From Streptosporangiaceae bacterium (GTDB taxonomy: Bacteria; Actinomycetota; Actinomycetes; Streptosporangiales; Streptosporangiaceae): DNA of 7,417 nt. The stretch spans positions 1 to 7,417 of the forward strand of contig JASIJN010000118.1 of the NCBI GenBank assembly GCA_030050125.1, written 5' to 3'. This document shows, piece after piece, positions 1 through 5,962 of this stretch (its first letter is position 1; every line of letters begins with the position of its first letter). A program made the position numbers and the translations under genes. A model generated the notes under the pieces. That model worked only from the letters and a program-made list of their open reading frames with translations, was not told where the DNA came from and ran no database searches.

Positions 1-92
1 CGGGTGGGGCGGGGGCGGATGGTTTCGGGAGGGCGGGGGCGGCGGATGTACCCAGATCGGCGCATGCCGGGCCGGGTCAGGGGGCCGGGCGG

Positions 93-98
93 TATCCT
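93..98 (+). promoter_or_regulatory. candidate -10 box of glmU
   Basis: TATCCT fits the actinobacterial TANNNT -10 pattern and lies about 90 bases before the glmU start. No convincing -35 hexamer is visible at the expected distance. The surrounding 1-190 stretch shows no gene. Its first 50 bases are G-rich, with a near-duplicate GCGGGGGCGG motif at 9-18 and 33-42. This is inference from one hexamer only. Confidence 0.2.
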
Positions 99-131
99 GC
101 GAGAGTCGGGAGCGTGAACTGTCCGGGGGGA

Positions 132-164
132 AGGCACCGGCGATCCGCCACAGGCCTGGTGCCT
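132..164 (+). other. inverted repeat in the glmU leader
   Basis: Arms AGGCACC (132-138) and GGTGCCT (158-164) are exactly complementary. An alternative smaller hairpin pairs CAGGC (151-155) with GCCTG (161-165), so the two structures exclude each other. The ribosome site GAGGAG (176-181) follows 12 bases later. A regulatory role is possible, but no known riboswitch class is recognised here. Confidence 0.25.
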
Positions 165-190
165 GCGCCAACACCGAGGAGCCTAGCCGA

Positions 191-1222
191 GTGAGCGTGA
201 GCGGTCCGGCCGCCGTGATCATTCTTGCGGCGGGTGAGGGCACCCGTATGAAGAACCAGACGCCCAAGGTCCTCAACGAGGTGTGTGGTCGCAGCATGCT
301 TGGCCACGTCGTGGCCGCGTCCAGGGAACTCGAGCCGGATCGCCTCATCGTGGTGGCGGGGCACGGCCGCGGACAGGTCACCGCGCATCTGGCCGAGACG
401 GCGCCGGAGGCCGAGATCGTCGTACAGGACCGGCGCGGTGGCACCGGCCATGCGGTGCGCACGGTGATCGAGGCGCTCGGCCTCATCCACGGCACCGTGG
501 TGGTGACGTACGCCGATACCCCGCTGCTGCGCGGGCGGACGCTCGGCGAACTGGTCGCGGCGCATCTGCGGCATGAGGCGGCGGTCACCGTCCTCACCGC
601 CCGGCTGGACGAGCCGAAGGGGTACGGACGGATCATCAGGGACGCCGGGGGCGCGTTCACTGGCATCATCGAAGAAGTGGATGCCACCCCGGAGCAGCGG
701 GCGATCACAGAGATCAACTCGGGCATGTATGCGTTCGACGGCGACCTGCTCGCCGACACGGTCAAGCGGGTGCCGACCGACAACGCGAAGGGCGAGGAGT
801 ACCTCACCGACGTCGTGTCGATCCTGCGGGGCGACGGCCATCGGGTGGCCACGGCCGCGTGCGCCGACGCCCAGGAGGTGCTCGGGGTGAACGACCAGGC
901 GCAGCTGGCCTGGGCGCGCCGGGTGCTGAACGAGAGGCTGCTCGAAGAGTGGATGCGGGCGGGGGTGACGATCGTCGACCCGGCCAGCACCTGGATCGAC
1001 GTCGACGTCAGGCTGGAGCCGGGGGTGTACATCGGCCCGGCCACCCAGCTGGAGGGCACCACCTCGGTCCGAGCCGGGGCCCGGGTCGGGCCCGGATGCT
1101 TGCTGCGCGACACGGCGGTCGCCGAAGGCGCCACGGTGGTCAACTCGGTCTGCGAGTCGGCGCTGATCGGCGCCGGAGTTACGGTGGGCCCGTTCGTCCA
1201 CCTCTGCGGGGGTCGGGACTAG
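191..1222 (+). CDS. glmU: GlmU, truncated: N-acetylglucosamine-1-phosphate uridylyltransferase half with broken acetyltransferase half
   Basis: GlmU normally acetylates glucosamine-1-phosphate and then couples it to UTP, giving UDP-GlcNAc for peptidoglycan; it acts in the cytoplasm. The N-terminal pyrophosphorylase domain (about 1-240) looks complete: LAAGEGTRMK at 12-21, Lys26, Gln79, GGTGHA at 83-88, Asp109 in YADTPLL, EINSGMYAF at 174-182 and Asn234 in GVND. The left-handed beta-helix starts near 262 (DPASTWIDVDV) and runs for only a few coils to GPFVHL at 333-338. There the usual RPG (first acetyltransferase arginine) is replaced by CGGRD and a TAG stop. Family members are about 450-500 residues, so roughly 110-150 residues with all acetyl-CoA and catalytic residues are absent. 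The start is GTG, with GAGGAG 9 bases upstream; GTG at 197 is an alternative. prs begins 17 bases after the stop, so the missing part is not downstream. The uridylyltransferase may work alone, or this may be a decayed copy or a deletion artefact. Confidence 0.93.
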   Translation: MSVSGPAAVIILAAGEGTRMKNQTPKVLNEVCGRSMLGHVVAASRELEPDRLIVVAGHGRGQVTAHLAETAPEAEIVVQDRRGGTGHAVRTVIEALGLIHGTVVVTYADTPLLRGRTLGELVAAHLRHEAAVTVLTARLDEPKGYGRIIRDAGGAFTGIIEEVDATPEQRAITEINSGMYAFDGDLLADTVKRVPTDNAKGEEYLTDVVSILRGDGHRVATAACADAQEVLGVNDQAQLAWARRVLNERLLEEWMRAGVTIVDPASTWIDVDVRLEPGVYIGPATQLEGTTSVRAGARVGPGCLLRDTAVAEGATVVNSVCESALIGAGVTVGPFVHLCGGRD

Positions 1223-1239
1223 TTTGAGAGGTTGAAGAA

Positions 1240-2217
1240 GTGACCGGCATCACCACCGCAACCCAGAAGAAACTGCTGCTGCTGTCCGGCCGTTCGCACC
1301 CGGAACTCATCGATGAGATAGCCGCCTCCCTCGGCGTCGAGCCCACTCCGACCACCCTGTACGACTTCGCCAACGGGGAGATCTTCGTCCGGTTCCTCGA
1401 GTCGGTCCGCGGCTGCGACGCGTTCGTGGTGCAGAGCCACACCGCGCCGATCAACCAGTGGATCATGGAGCAGCTGATCATGGTGGACGCCCTGAAGCGG
1501 GCGTCGGCCAAGCGGATCACCGTGGTCGCACCGTTCTTCGGCTACGCGCGGCAGGACAAGAAGAGCCGGGGCCGGGAGCCGATCTCGGCCAGGCTCATGG
1601 CCGACCTGTTCCTCACCGCGGGCGCCGACCGGATCATGGCTGTCGACCTGCACACCGCGCAGATCCAGGGGTTCTTCGACGGGCCGGTCGACCACCTGTT
1701 CGCGCTGCCGATCCTCGCCACCTATATCGAGGAGCGGCTGGACTTGCGCCAGGTCACGGTGGTGGCGCCGGACGCGGGCCGGGTCCGGGTCTGCGAGCGG
1801 TGGACCGACCGGCTGGGCTGCCCGCTGGCCATCATCCACAAGCGCCGCGATCCTGACGTGGCCAACAGGGTGAAGATCCTCGAGGTGGTCGGCCGGGTGC
1901 AGGGCCGGACCTGCATCATCGTGGACGACATGATCGACACCGGCGCGACCATCGTCAACGCGGCCGAGGCGCTGTTCGAGCAGGGCGCGGCCCAGGTCAT
2001 CGTCACCGCCACCCACGGCGTACTGTCCGGCCCGGCGGTCGACCTGCTGAAGAACTCCAAGATCAGCGAGGTGATCGTCAGCAACACGCTGCCGATCAGC
2101 AACGAGAAGCGGTTCGACAAGCTCACCGTGCTCTCGATCGCGCCGCTCATCGCCAGGGCGATCAGCGAGGTCTTCAGCGACGGATCGGTGACCAGCCTGT
2201 TCGACGGCCAGAGCTGA
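1240..2217 (+). CDS. prs: ribose-phosphate diphosphokinase (PRPP synthase)
   Basis: Transfers pyrophosphate from ATP to ribose-5-phosphate, giving PRPP for purine, pyrimidine, histidine, tryptophan and NAD synthesis; cytoplasmic. The 325-residue length is normal for class I enzymes. Visible signatures are FANGEIFVRF near 45-55, the catalytic flexible loop RQDKKSRGR at 104-112, DLHTAQIQGFFD from 136, PDAGRVRVCERW near 178-189, and the PRPP-binding loop VDDMIDTGATI at 228-238. Two tandem phosphoribosyltransferase-type folds are expected from the family. The start is GTG, chosen because VTGITTATQKKLLLLSGR matches the usual actinobacterial N-terminus; GAGAGG lies 8 bases upstream. The 17-base gap to glmU suggests cotranscription, and a strong stem-loop follows the stop. 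Cys186 sits where many relatives have Ala; this is probably neutral. Confidence 0.97.
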   Translation: MTGITTATQKKLLLLSGRSHPELIDEIAASLGVEPTPTTLYDFANGEIFVRFLESVRGCDAFVVQSHTAPINQWIMEQLIMVDALKRASAKRITVVAPFFGYARQDKKSRGREPISARLMADLFLTAGADRIMAVDLHTAQIQGFFDGPVDHLFALPILATYIEERLDLRQVTVVAPDAGRVRVCERWTDRLGCPLAIIHKRRDPDVANRVKILEVVGRVQGRTCIIVDDMIDTGATIVNAAEALFEQGAAQVIVTATHGVLSGPAVDLLKNSKISEVIVSNTLPISNEKRFDKLTVLSIAPLIARAISEVFSDGSVTSLFDGQS

Positions 2218-2270
2218 GCGGCGGGGCCGCAGGCCCGAACGGCCGGGGCCGGAAGCAGGAAGAAGGTGAC

Positions 2271-2306
2271 CGCTGGCCTCGCCCCCCATGGCAAGGGAGG
2301 CCAGCG
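2271..2306 (+). terminator. stem-loop terminator after prs
   Basis: CGCTGGCCTC (2271-2280) and GAGGCCAGCG (2297-2306) form a perfect 10-bp stem around a 16-base loop, starting 54 bases after the prs stop. There is no following T-run, which is common for actinobacterial terminators. It should end the glmU-prs transcript and isolate the regulator gene downstream. A GC-rich stretch with smaller possible hairpins lies between the stop and this stem. Confidence 0.7.
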
Positions 2307-2583
2307 ACCACCAGCTCTATGACCGCGGACTGCGCCCCTGCGGCTGTCCGTGGCGTGAACGATGCGTTCCTGCGGCTCGGCGGCCTCGGGAGGAGGAGGA
2401 TCCTTCGGTCAGCGGGGGCAGGTCGGCGGGATCTCTGCCATAGTGTCGGCGGGCGCTTGCGTCCCAATTGAGCGTCGATTAACACGGTGCGGACGGGTCG
2501 GCTTCCCGCGGCGAAGACCGCGCGGGACGGATCCCGGCATGGGTAGGTGCCGGCTCTCTCGGTGAACGCCTGCTTACAGAGAT
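2307..2583. other. long intergenic region between prs and the regulator gene, no gene seen
   Basis: I see no supported coding region here on either strand. A plus-strand open frame at 2362-2565 lacks a ribosome site and resembles no family. GAGGAGGAGG at 2391-2400 is purine-rich, but no start codon follows at a usable distance. There is a hairpin with arms TCCCGCG (2504-2510) and CGCGGGA (2521-2527). A weak sigma-70-like pair, TTGCGT (2457-2462) and TAACAC (2480-2485), has an exact 17-base spacer inside a locally AT-richer patch. Any of these could belong to a long leader of the regulator gene; none is proven. Confidence 0.5.
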
Positions 2584-2607
2584 GGAACAGCGTGGCGCTG
2601 CGGCGTT
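2584..2607 (+). promoter_or_regulatory. candidate ECF-sigma promoter of the regulator gene
   Basis: GGAAC (2584-2588) and GTT (2605-2607, within CGTTA) are separated by 16 bases, the element pair and spacing typical of extracytoplasmic-function sigma factor promoters in actinobacteria. Transcription from here would give a leader of roughly 110 bases before the GTG at 2723, containing the direct repeat and hairpin described separately. The motifs are short and a chance match is possible. Confidence 0.3.
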
Positions 2608-2616
2608 ACGTCATGG

Positions 2617-2634
2617 TTGAGTAAGAATTGAGAC
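2617..2634 (+). promoter_or_regulatory. candidate SARP operator: heptamer direct repeat
   Basis: TTGAGTA (2617-2623) and TTGAGAC (2628-2634) are separated by 4 bases, giving an 11-bp period. SARP regulators bind direct heptamers of the TCGAGNN type with this 7+4 layout, and TTGAG differs by one base. It lies 89 bases before the regulator start, so autoregulation is the natural reading. The expected -10 box 8 bases after the second heptamer is not seen. If the GGAAC/GTT promoter is used, the repeat would cover the start of transcription, which suits repression better than activation. Confidence 0.35.
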
Positions 2635-2644
2635 CTTCAAAAGG

Positions 2645-2668
2645 CCCGGCAGCGAACCGTCTGCCGGG
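2645..2668 (+). other. stem-loop upstream of the regulator gene
   Basis: CCCGGCAG (2645-2652) and CTGCCGGG (2661-2668) form a perfect 8-bp stem with an 8-base loop. It is preceded by A-rich CAAAAGG and followed by TTCGGG. It could be an attenuator or minor terminator in the leader, or a protein site in DNA. No T-run follows. Confidence 0.45.
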
Positions 2669-2675
2669 TTCGGGT

Positions 2676-2708
2676 GGGCCCGCGCATAATGGCGGGAATG
2701 GCGGGCCC
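2676..2708 (+). promoter_or_regulatory. candidate -10 box CATAAT flanked by an inverted repeat
   Basis: CATAAT at 2685-2690 matches TATAAT at five of six positions. It would start transcription near 2697, about 26 bases before the regulator GTG. It lies between GGGCCCGC (2676-2683) and GCGGGCCC (2701-2708), which are exact reverse complements 17 bases apart. Such an arrangement could be an operator over the promoter. No good -35 hexamer is visible, so an activator would be needed. Confidence 0.3.
2688..2705 (+). repeat. perfect 9-bp tandem duplication before the regulator start
   Basis: AATGGCGGG occurs twice without a gap (2688-2696 and 2697-2705), directly after the CATAAT box and overlapping the right arm of the inverted repeat. 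It may be a simple slippage duplication or a pair of protein-binding half sites. Confidence 0.6.
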
Positions 2709-2722
2709 GGACAGGTGGAGTA

Positions 2723-5638
2723 GTGCGGTTTCGGATACTCGGACCGCTCGAGATCTGGACCGGCCAGGACTGGAGCGGAGTCAGCGCGCCGAAATGGCGC
2801 GCCCTGCTCGCCGCGCTGGTGCTGAGCCAGGGCCAGGTCGTCTCGACCGACCGGCTGATCGCGGAGCTGTGGGGCGACGACCCGCCGGATCGCGCGGCCA
2901 ACCTGGTGAGCGTCTACGTGCTCCGGCTCCGCAGGCTTCTCGGCGATCCCGAGGGCCGCGTGCTGACCACCCGGGCCCCGGGATACCAGTTGCTGCTGCG
3001 CCCCGGCGATCTGGACGCGGAGGACTTCGAGATGCTGGTCCGCCAGGGCGCGCAGGCGCTGGCGGCCGGCGACGCCGAGGGCGCCGGGAGGGTGCTGCGC
3101 GAGGCGCTCGACCTGTGGCGGGGCAGGGCGCTGGCCGACGCGCCGCCGTCGGCTCTGGTGACGGCGGAGGCTGACCGGCTGGAGGAGTCCCGGCTGAGCG
3201 CGCTCGAGCTGCGGATCGAGGCCGACCTGGGCTGTCACCTGCACGCCCAGCTGGTACCCGAGCTGCGGAGGCTGTTGTCGGATCACAACCTCAGGGAGGG
3301 GCTGTGGGCGCGCCTTCTGCGCGCCCTCGACGGAGCCGGCCGCCATGCCGAGGCGCTGGCCGCCTACGGGCAGGCCCGCGAGGTGATCTCCGATGAGCTC
3401 GGCGTCGACCCGGGGCCGGAACTTCAGCGGCTGTACCACGCGATGCTCGCCGTCGACGCGTCGGCGCCCGCCCCGCCGGACGCGGGCGGGCACCCGGCCA
3501 AATCCCCCGCCCCGAGCACTCTCGGTCCGGTCGCGCCCGGCTCGGCTGGCTCGCCTGGCCCGGCGCCGGACAGGTCCGGGCCCGGGGAGCCGCTCCCTAC
3601 GCCGCCGCCCGTGCCGGCCCAGCTTCCCGCGGACGTCGCCGACTTCACCGGCCGGGCCGGCCAGGTGGAGCGGCTGAAGGGCCTGCTCTCCGGAGCCCGG
3701 CTACCGGACAATCCGGCGGTGCCCGTCGCGGTCGTGGCCGGCACGCCGGGGCTGGGCAAGACCACGCTGGCGGTCCATGCCGCCCACGCGCTGCGGCCGG
3801 AGTTCCCCGACGGGCAGCTCTACGCCAGGCTGCTGGGCGGGAGCGAGGAACCGGCGGCGCCGGACGAGGTGGTGGCCAGGTTCCTGCGAGACCTCGGGGT
3901 GGACGGCGCCCGGGTACCGGTGGACGGGGAAGAGCGCGCGGCCATGTTCCGCACCCGCCTGGCCGGGCGGCGGATGCTGGTCGTTCTCGACGATGCGCGC
4001 GATGCCGCGCAGGTCCGGCCGTTGCTCCCGGGCAGCGGCTCGTGCGCCGTGATCGTCACGTCCCGGCACCGGCTGTCCGACCTGGCGGGCAGCCGGCTGA
4101 TCGATCTCGACATCCTGGACGACCGGGAGGCGGCCGAGCTGTTCGCTCGGATCATCGGGACAGAACGCGCCGAGGCCGAGCCGGAGGCGGTACGTGACGT
4201 GCTCGCGATATGCGCGGGCCTGCCGCTCGCGATCAGGATCGCGGGGGCGCGGCTGACCGCCCGCCGCGGCTGGAGCGTCCGGACGCTCGCCGACCGGCTG
4301 GCCGACCAGCGCCGCCGGATGGACGAGCTCACCGCGGGCGACCTGGCCGTGCGCGCGTGCTTCCAGGTCAGCTTCGACACCATGCCCCGCCCGGTCAGCG
4401 AGGGCGTCGACCCGGCACACGTGTTCCGGATGCTCGGCGTCTGGCAGGGGCCGTCCATAAGCCTGCCGGCCGCCGCCGCCCTCATCGGCAAGCCGGAGGA
4501 CGCCGTCGCCGAGGCGCTGGAGGTGCTGGTCGACGCCCACCTGCTGGAGTCGCCGGGCCCCGACTGGTACCGGCTGCACGACCTGCTGCGCGCCTACGCG
4601 GCCGAGCGCGCGCAGGCCGACGAGCCGCCCCAGGCCGTCGAGGACGCGGTGCGGCGCGTTCTCGATTGGTACATGCACACCTCGGATGCCGCCGCGAGCG
4701 TGGTGGCGCCGTACCGGGAGCGGGTGCGGCTGGATCCCCCGCGGCCGGACTGCAAGCCGCTGGCCTTCGCCGACGCGGCGCAGGCCCTGGCCTGGTGCCA
4801 GCAGGAGCGGGCCAACCTGGTCGCCGCGACCCGGCAGGCCGCGAGCCACGGACTGCACGACGTGGCCTGGAAGCTCCCCGTGGCCATCATGGTCTGTTTC
4901 GACCGGCACGGGTACCGGGCTGAATGGATGACGACGCACCAGATCGCGCTGGCCAGCGCCCGGCAGTCCGGTGACCTGCCGGGCGAGGCCTGGGTGCTGA
5001 ACAACCTCGGCATGGTCCTCGGCGAAGAGCGCGCGGACGACGCCGTCGGCTACTTCGAGCAGGCGCTGGCCGTGCACGGCAAGACCGGGGACCGCAGGGG
5101 CCAGGCGCAGGTCGCGAACAACCTGGCGTTCAGCTATCAGCTCCTCGGGCGACACGAGGAGGCGATCGCGGCCCTGCAGAATGCTCTCGATCTGCAGCGC
5201 CAGGTGGGCCGGCGGCACGGAGAAGCCGTTGCCCTGTGCAATCTCGGCGAGGCGTACCGCGAGTTCGGGCGCCTGGACGACGCGATAGCCACGTCGCGGC
5301 AGGCGCTGTCCATCGTCCGGGAAATCGGCGCGGTGCGCGACGAGGGCTACGCGCTGTACAGCCTCGGACGCGCGCATCTGGATCTCGGCCGTGCCGCCGA
5401 GGCCGTCGGCTTCCTCGAGCAGGCCGCGGCCATCCATCAAGCGGCGGGCGACCGGGCCGCCGAGGCACAGGACCTGCGCTACCTGGGCACCGCCTACGCC
5501 CGGGAGGGGCGCACCTCGCAGGCGCGCGAGCAGTGGGAGCGCGCCTCCAGCCTGCTTCGCGACCTGGGGGACGAGCCGCAGGCCGCCCAGGTGCGCTCTG
5601 ACTTGTCGGCGCTGGCGACAGAGCCTGCCGAGGCCTGA
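2723..5638 (+). CDS. AfsR-family transcriptional regulator (SARP-BTAD, NB-ARC ATPase, TPR)
   Basis: A cytoplasmic, presumably ATP-switched transcription activator of 971 residues, close to AfsR length. Domains in order: winged-helix Trans_reg_C about 1-95 (MRFRILGPLEIW; ELWGDDPP at 48-55; VYVLRLRRLLGD at 64-75); BTAD about 97-243, ending in ELGVDPGPELQRLYHAML; a Pro/Ala/Gly linker about 244-298; NB-ARC/STAND from ADVADFTGR near 301, with Walker A GTPGLGKTT at 340-348 (Lys346), Walker B LVVLDD at 419-424, sensor-like IVTSRHRL at 444-451, GLPLA at 499-503 and an MHD-like LHD at 618-620; then a helical region and five TPRs of 39-40 residues from about 755 to 954. All key nucleotide-binding residues are present, so it looks functional. 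The start is GTG: the N-terminus is canonical, and AGGTGGAG lies only 2 bases before it, a tight spacing. The signal sensed by the TPRs is unknown. A target may be the small gene 146 bases downstream. No AfsK-like kinase is in the window. Confidence 0.95.
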   Translation: MRFRILGPLEIWTGQDWSGVSAPKWRALLAALVLSQGQVVSTDRLIAELWGDDPPDRAANLVSVYVLRLRRLLGDPEGRVLTTRAPGYQLLLRPGDLDAEDFEMLVRQGAQALAAGDAEGAGRVLREALDLWRGRALADAPPSALVTAEADRLEESRLSALELRIEADLGCHLHAQLVPELRRLLSDHNLREGLWARLLRALDGAGRHAEALAAYGQAREVISDELGVDPGPELQRLYHAMLAVDASAPAPPDAGGHPAKSPAPSTLGPVAPGSAGSPGPAPDRSGPGEPLPTPPPVPAQLPADVADFTGRAGQVERLKGLLSGARLPDNPAVPVAVVAGTPGLGKTTLAVHAAHALRPEFPDGQLYARLLGGSEEPAAPDEVVARFLRDLGVDGARVPVDGEERAAMFRTRLAGRRMLVVLDDARDAAQVRPLLPGSGSCAVIVTSRHRLSDLAGSRLIDLDILDDREAAELFARIIGTERAEAEPEAVRDVLAICAGLPLAIRIAGARLTARRGWSVRTLADRLADQRRRMDELTAGDLAVRACFQVSFDTMPRPVSEGVDPAHVFRMLGVWQGPSISLPAAAALIGKPEDAVAEALEVLVDAHLLESPGPDWYRLHDLLRAYAAERAQADEPPQAVEDAVRRVLDWYMHTSDAAASVVAPYRERVRLDPPRPDCKPLAFADAAQALAWCQQERANLVAATRQAASHGLHDVAWKLPVAIMVCFDRHGYRAEWMTTHQIALASARQSGDLPGEAWVLNNLGMVLGEERADDAVGYFEQALAVHGKTGDRRGQAQVANNLAFSYQLLGRHEEAIAALQNALDLQRQVGRRHGEAVALCNLGEAYREFGRLDDAIATSRQALSIVREIGAVRDEGYALYSLGRAHLDLGRAAEAVGFLEQAAAIHQAAGDRAAEAQDLRYLGTAYAREGRTSQAREQWERASSLLRDLGDEPQAAQVRSDLSALATEPAEA

Positions 5639-5712
5639 CGCCGGGTGCCCGGACCTGCTCCACATAGCGGTCTTATGCCTGTCTTTTAAAGTTTCTCCGC
5701 CGAGGTGGCGAT

Positions 5713-5718
5713 TACGAT
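5713..5718 (+). promoter_or_regulatory. candidate -10 box of the small acidic protein gene
   Basis: TACGAT fits TANNNT and lies 66 bases before the ATG at 5785. The -35 region has no TTGACA-like hexamer, as expected of an activator-dependent promoter. An AT-rich patch (5671-5696) lies upstream. TCTTATG (5671-5677) and TCTTTTA (5682-5688) are loosely repeated heptamers 11 bp apart, but they end 24 bases from this box rather than the 8 bases usual for SARP sites. Evidence is weak. Confidence 0.25.
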
Positions 5719-5730
5719 GCCGATCGCCAA

Positions 5731-5763
5731 GCTCGGGTCGAGCGGACCCCCGATCGACCGAGC
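5731..5763 (+). other. inverted repeat in the leader of the small acidic protein gene
   Basis: GCTCGGGTCGA (5731-5741) pairs with TCGACCGAGC (5754-5763) over 10 bp, with one bulged G in the left arm and a 12-base loop. The structure ends 9 bases before the GGAGGG ribosome site (5773-5778). It contains TCGAGCG at 5738-5744, an exact match to the SARP heptamer type TCGAGNN, but no second copy lies at an 11-bp step. It could be a dyad operator or a leader RNA hairpin. Confidence 0.45.
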
Positions 5764-5784
5764 CGCAACTACGGAGGGACAGTC

Positions 5785-5943
5785 ATGACAACCACGCCAG
5801 ACCCGGACCAGCCGGATCAGCCGGATCAATGGGACGAGGATCCCTCGGAGGAGCCCGAGGAGACGACCGCGACCTCCACGACGGAGCCGGCGGCATCGCC
5901 GGACCAGGGCCCGGCGGCGGAACCGGACCAGTGGGATGAGTAA
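5785..5943 (+). CDS. small acidic PDQWDE-repeat protein, possible partner or target of the upstream regulator
   Basis: I recognise no family. The 52-residue product begins MTTTPDPDQPDQPDQWDED and ends EPDQWDE. It has 17 Asp/Glu and no Lys, Arg, His or Cys. It also has 10 Pro, 8 Thr and only two large hydrophobic residues (Trp16, Trp50). PDQ occurs five times in all (10-12, 13-15, 39-41, 47-49, plus a PDPDQ variant at 5-9), and PDQWDE twice (13-18, 47-52), the second at the very C-terminus. No signal peptide or membrane segment is visible, so it is predicted to be cytosolic and disordered. Coding is supported by GGAGGG (5773-5778) 6 bases before ATG, about 83% G/C in third positions, and a strong stem-loop after the TAA. 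Its position just after an AfsR-type gene resembles afsS (63 residues), a known AfsR target. A signalling peptide or RiPP precursor is less likely: there is no protease, exporter or modification enzyme here. Confidence 0.75.
   Translation: MTTTPDPDQPDQPDQWDEDPSEEPEETTATSTTEPAASPDQGPAAEPDQWDE
5803..5829 (+). repeat. three tandem 9-bp units coding for Pro-Asp-Gln
   Basis: CCGGACCAG, CCGGATCAG and CCGGATCAA follow each other in frame and encode PDQPDQPDQ at residues 7-15 of the small acidic protein. Two further CCGGACCAG copies lie at 5899-5907 and 5923-5931. The units differ mostly at silent third positions, which suggests the peptide motif is under selection rather than being a fresh slippage. 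Confidence 0.8.
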
Positions 5944-5962
5944 CGGCCTGCGCTAACGCAGG

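Noticed and set aside
1..190. tRNA or riboswitch in the glmU leader
   Set aside because: No T-loop or acceptor pairing for a tRNA and no known riboswitch core; only short alternative hairpins are visible.
77..1201. Minus-strand open frame opposite glmU
   Set aside because: Arginine/histidine-rich shadow translation with no family resemblance; the plus strand has clear GlmU motifs.
1190..1240. A simple frameshift as the cause of the short GlmU
   Set aside because: Reading the other frames past 1200 gives a stop within a few codons (for example HLRGSGLV then TGA) and then the prs start. No acetyltransferase sequence remains downstream, so a deletion is needed instead.
1219..2289. Minus-strand open frame opposite prs
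   Set aside because: Shadow of prs, low-complexity composition, and it runs through the prs terminator.
2362..2565. Possible 67-residue plus-strand gene in the prs-regulator gap
   Set aside because: No Shine-Dalgarno sequence before its ATG, Arg/Gly/Ser-rich noise-like composition, and no known family.
5641..5652. Terminator directly after the regulator stop (CCGGG/CCCGG palindrome)
   Set aside because: The 5-bp arms leave only a 2-base loop, too small for a stable hairpin. A read-through transcript into the small gene remains possible.
3701..5665. Minus-strand open frame of 654 codons opposite the regulator gene
   Set aside because: It mirrors the high-GC codon bias of the plus-strand gene, has no recognisable domain and no ribosome site. 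The plus strand here encodes clear NB-ARC and TPR motifs.
5671..5688. SARP heptamers TCTTATG and TCTTTTA 11 bp apart before the small gene
   Set aside because: Only five of seven positions agree, the motif is unlike TCGAG, and the distance to the candidate -10 box (24 bases) is not the usual 8.
5785..5943. RiPP or secreted pheromone precursor
   Set aside because: There is no leader/core pattern I know, no Cys or Ser-rich core, and no signal peptide. No modification enzyme, protease or transporter is nearby. The idea is kept only as a weak alternative.
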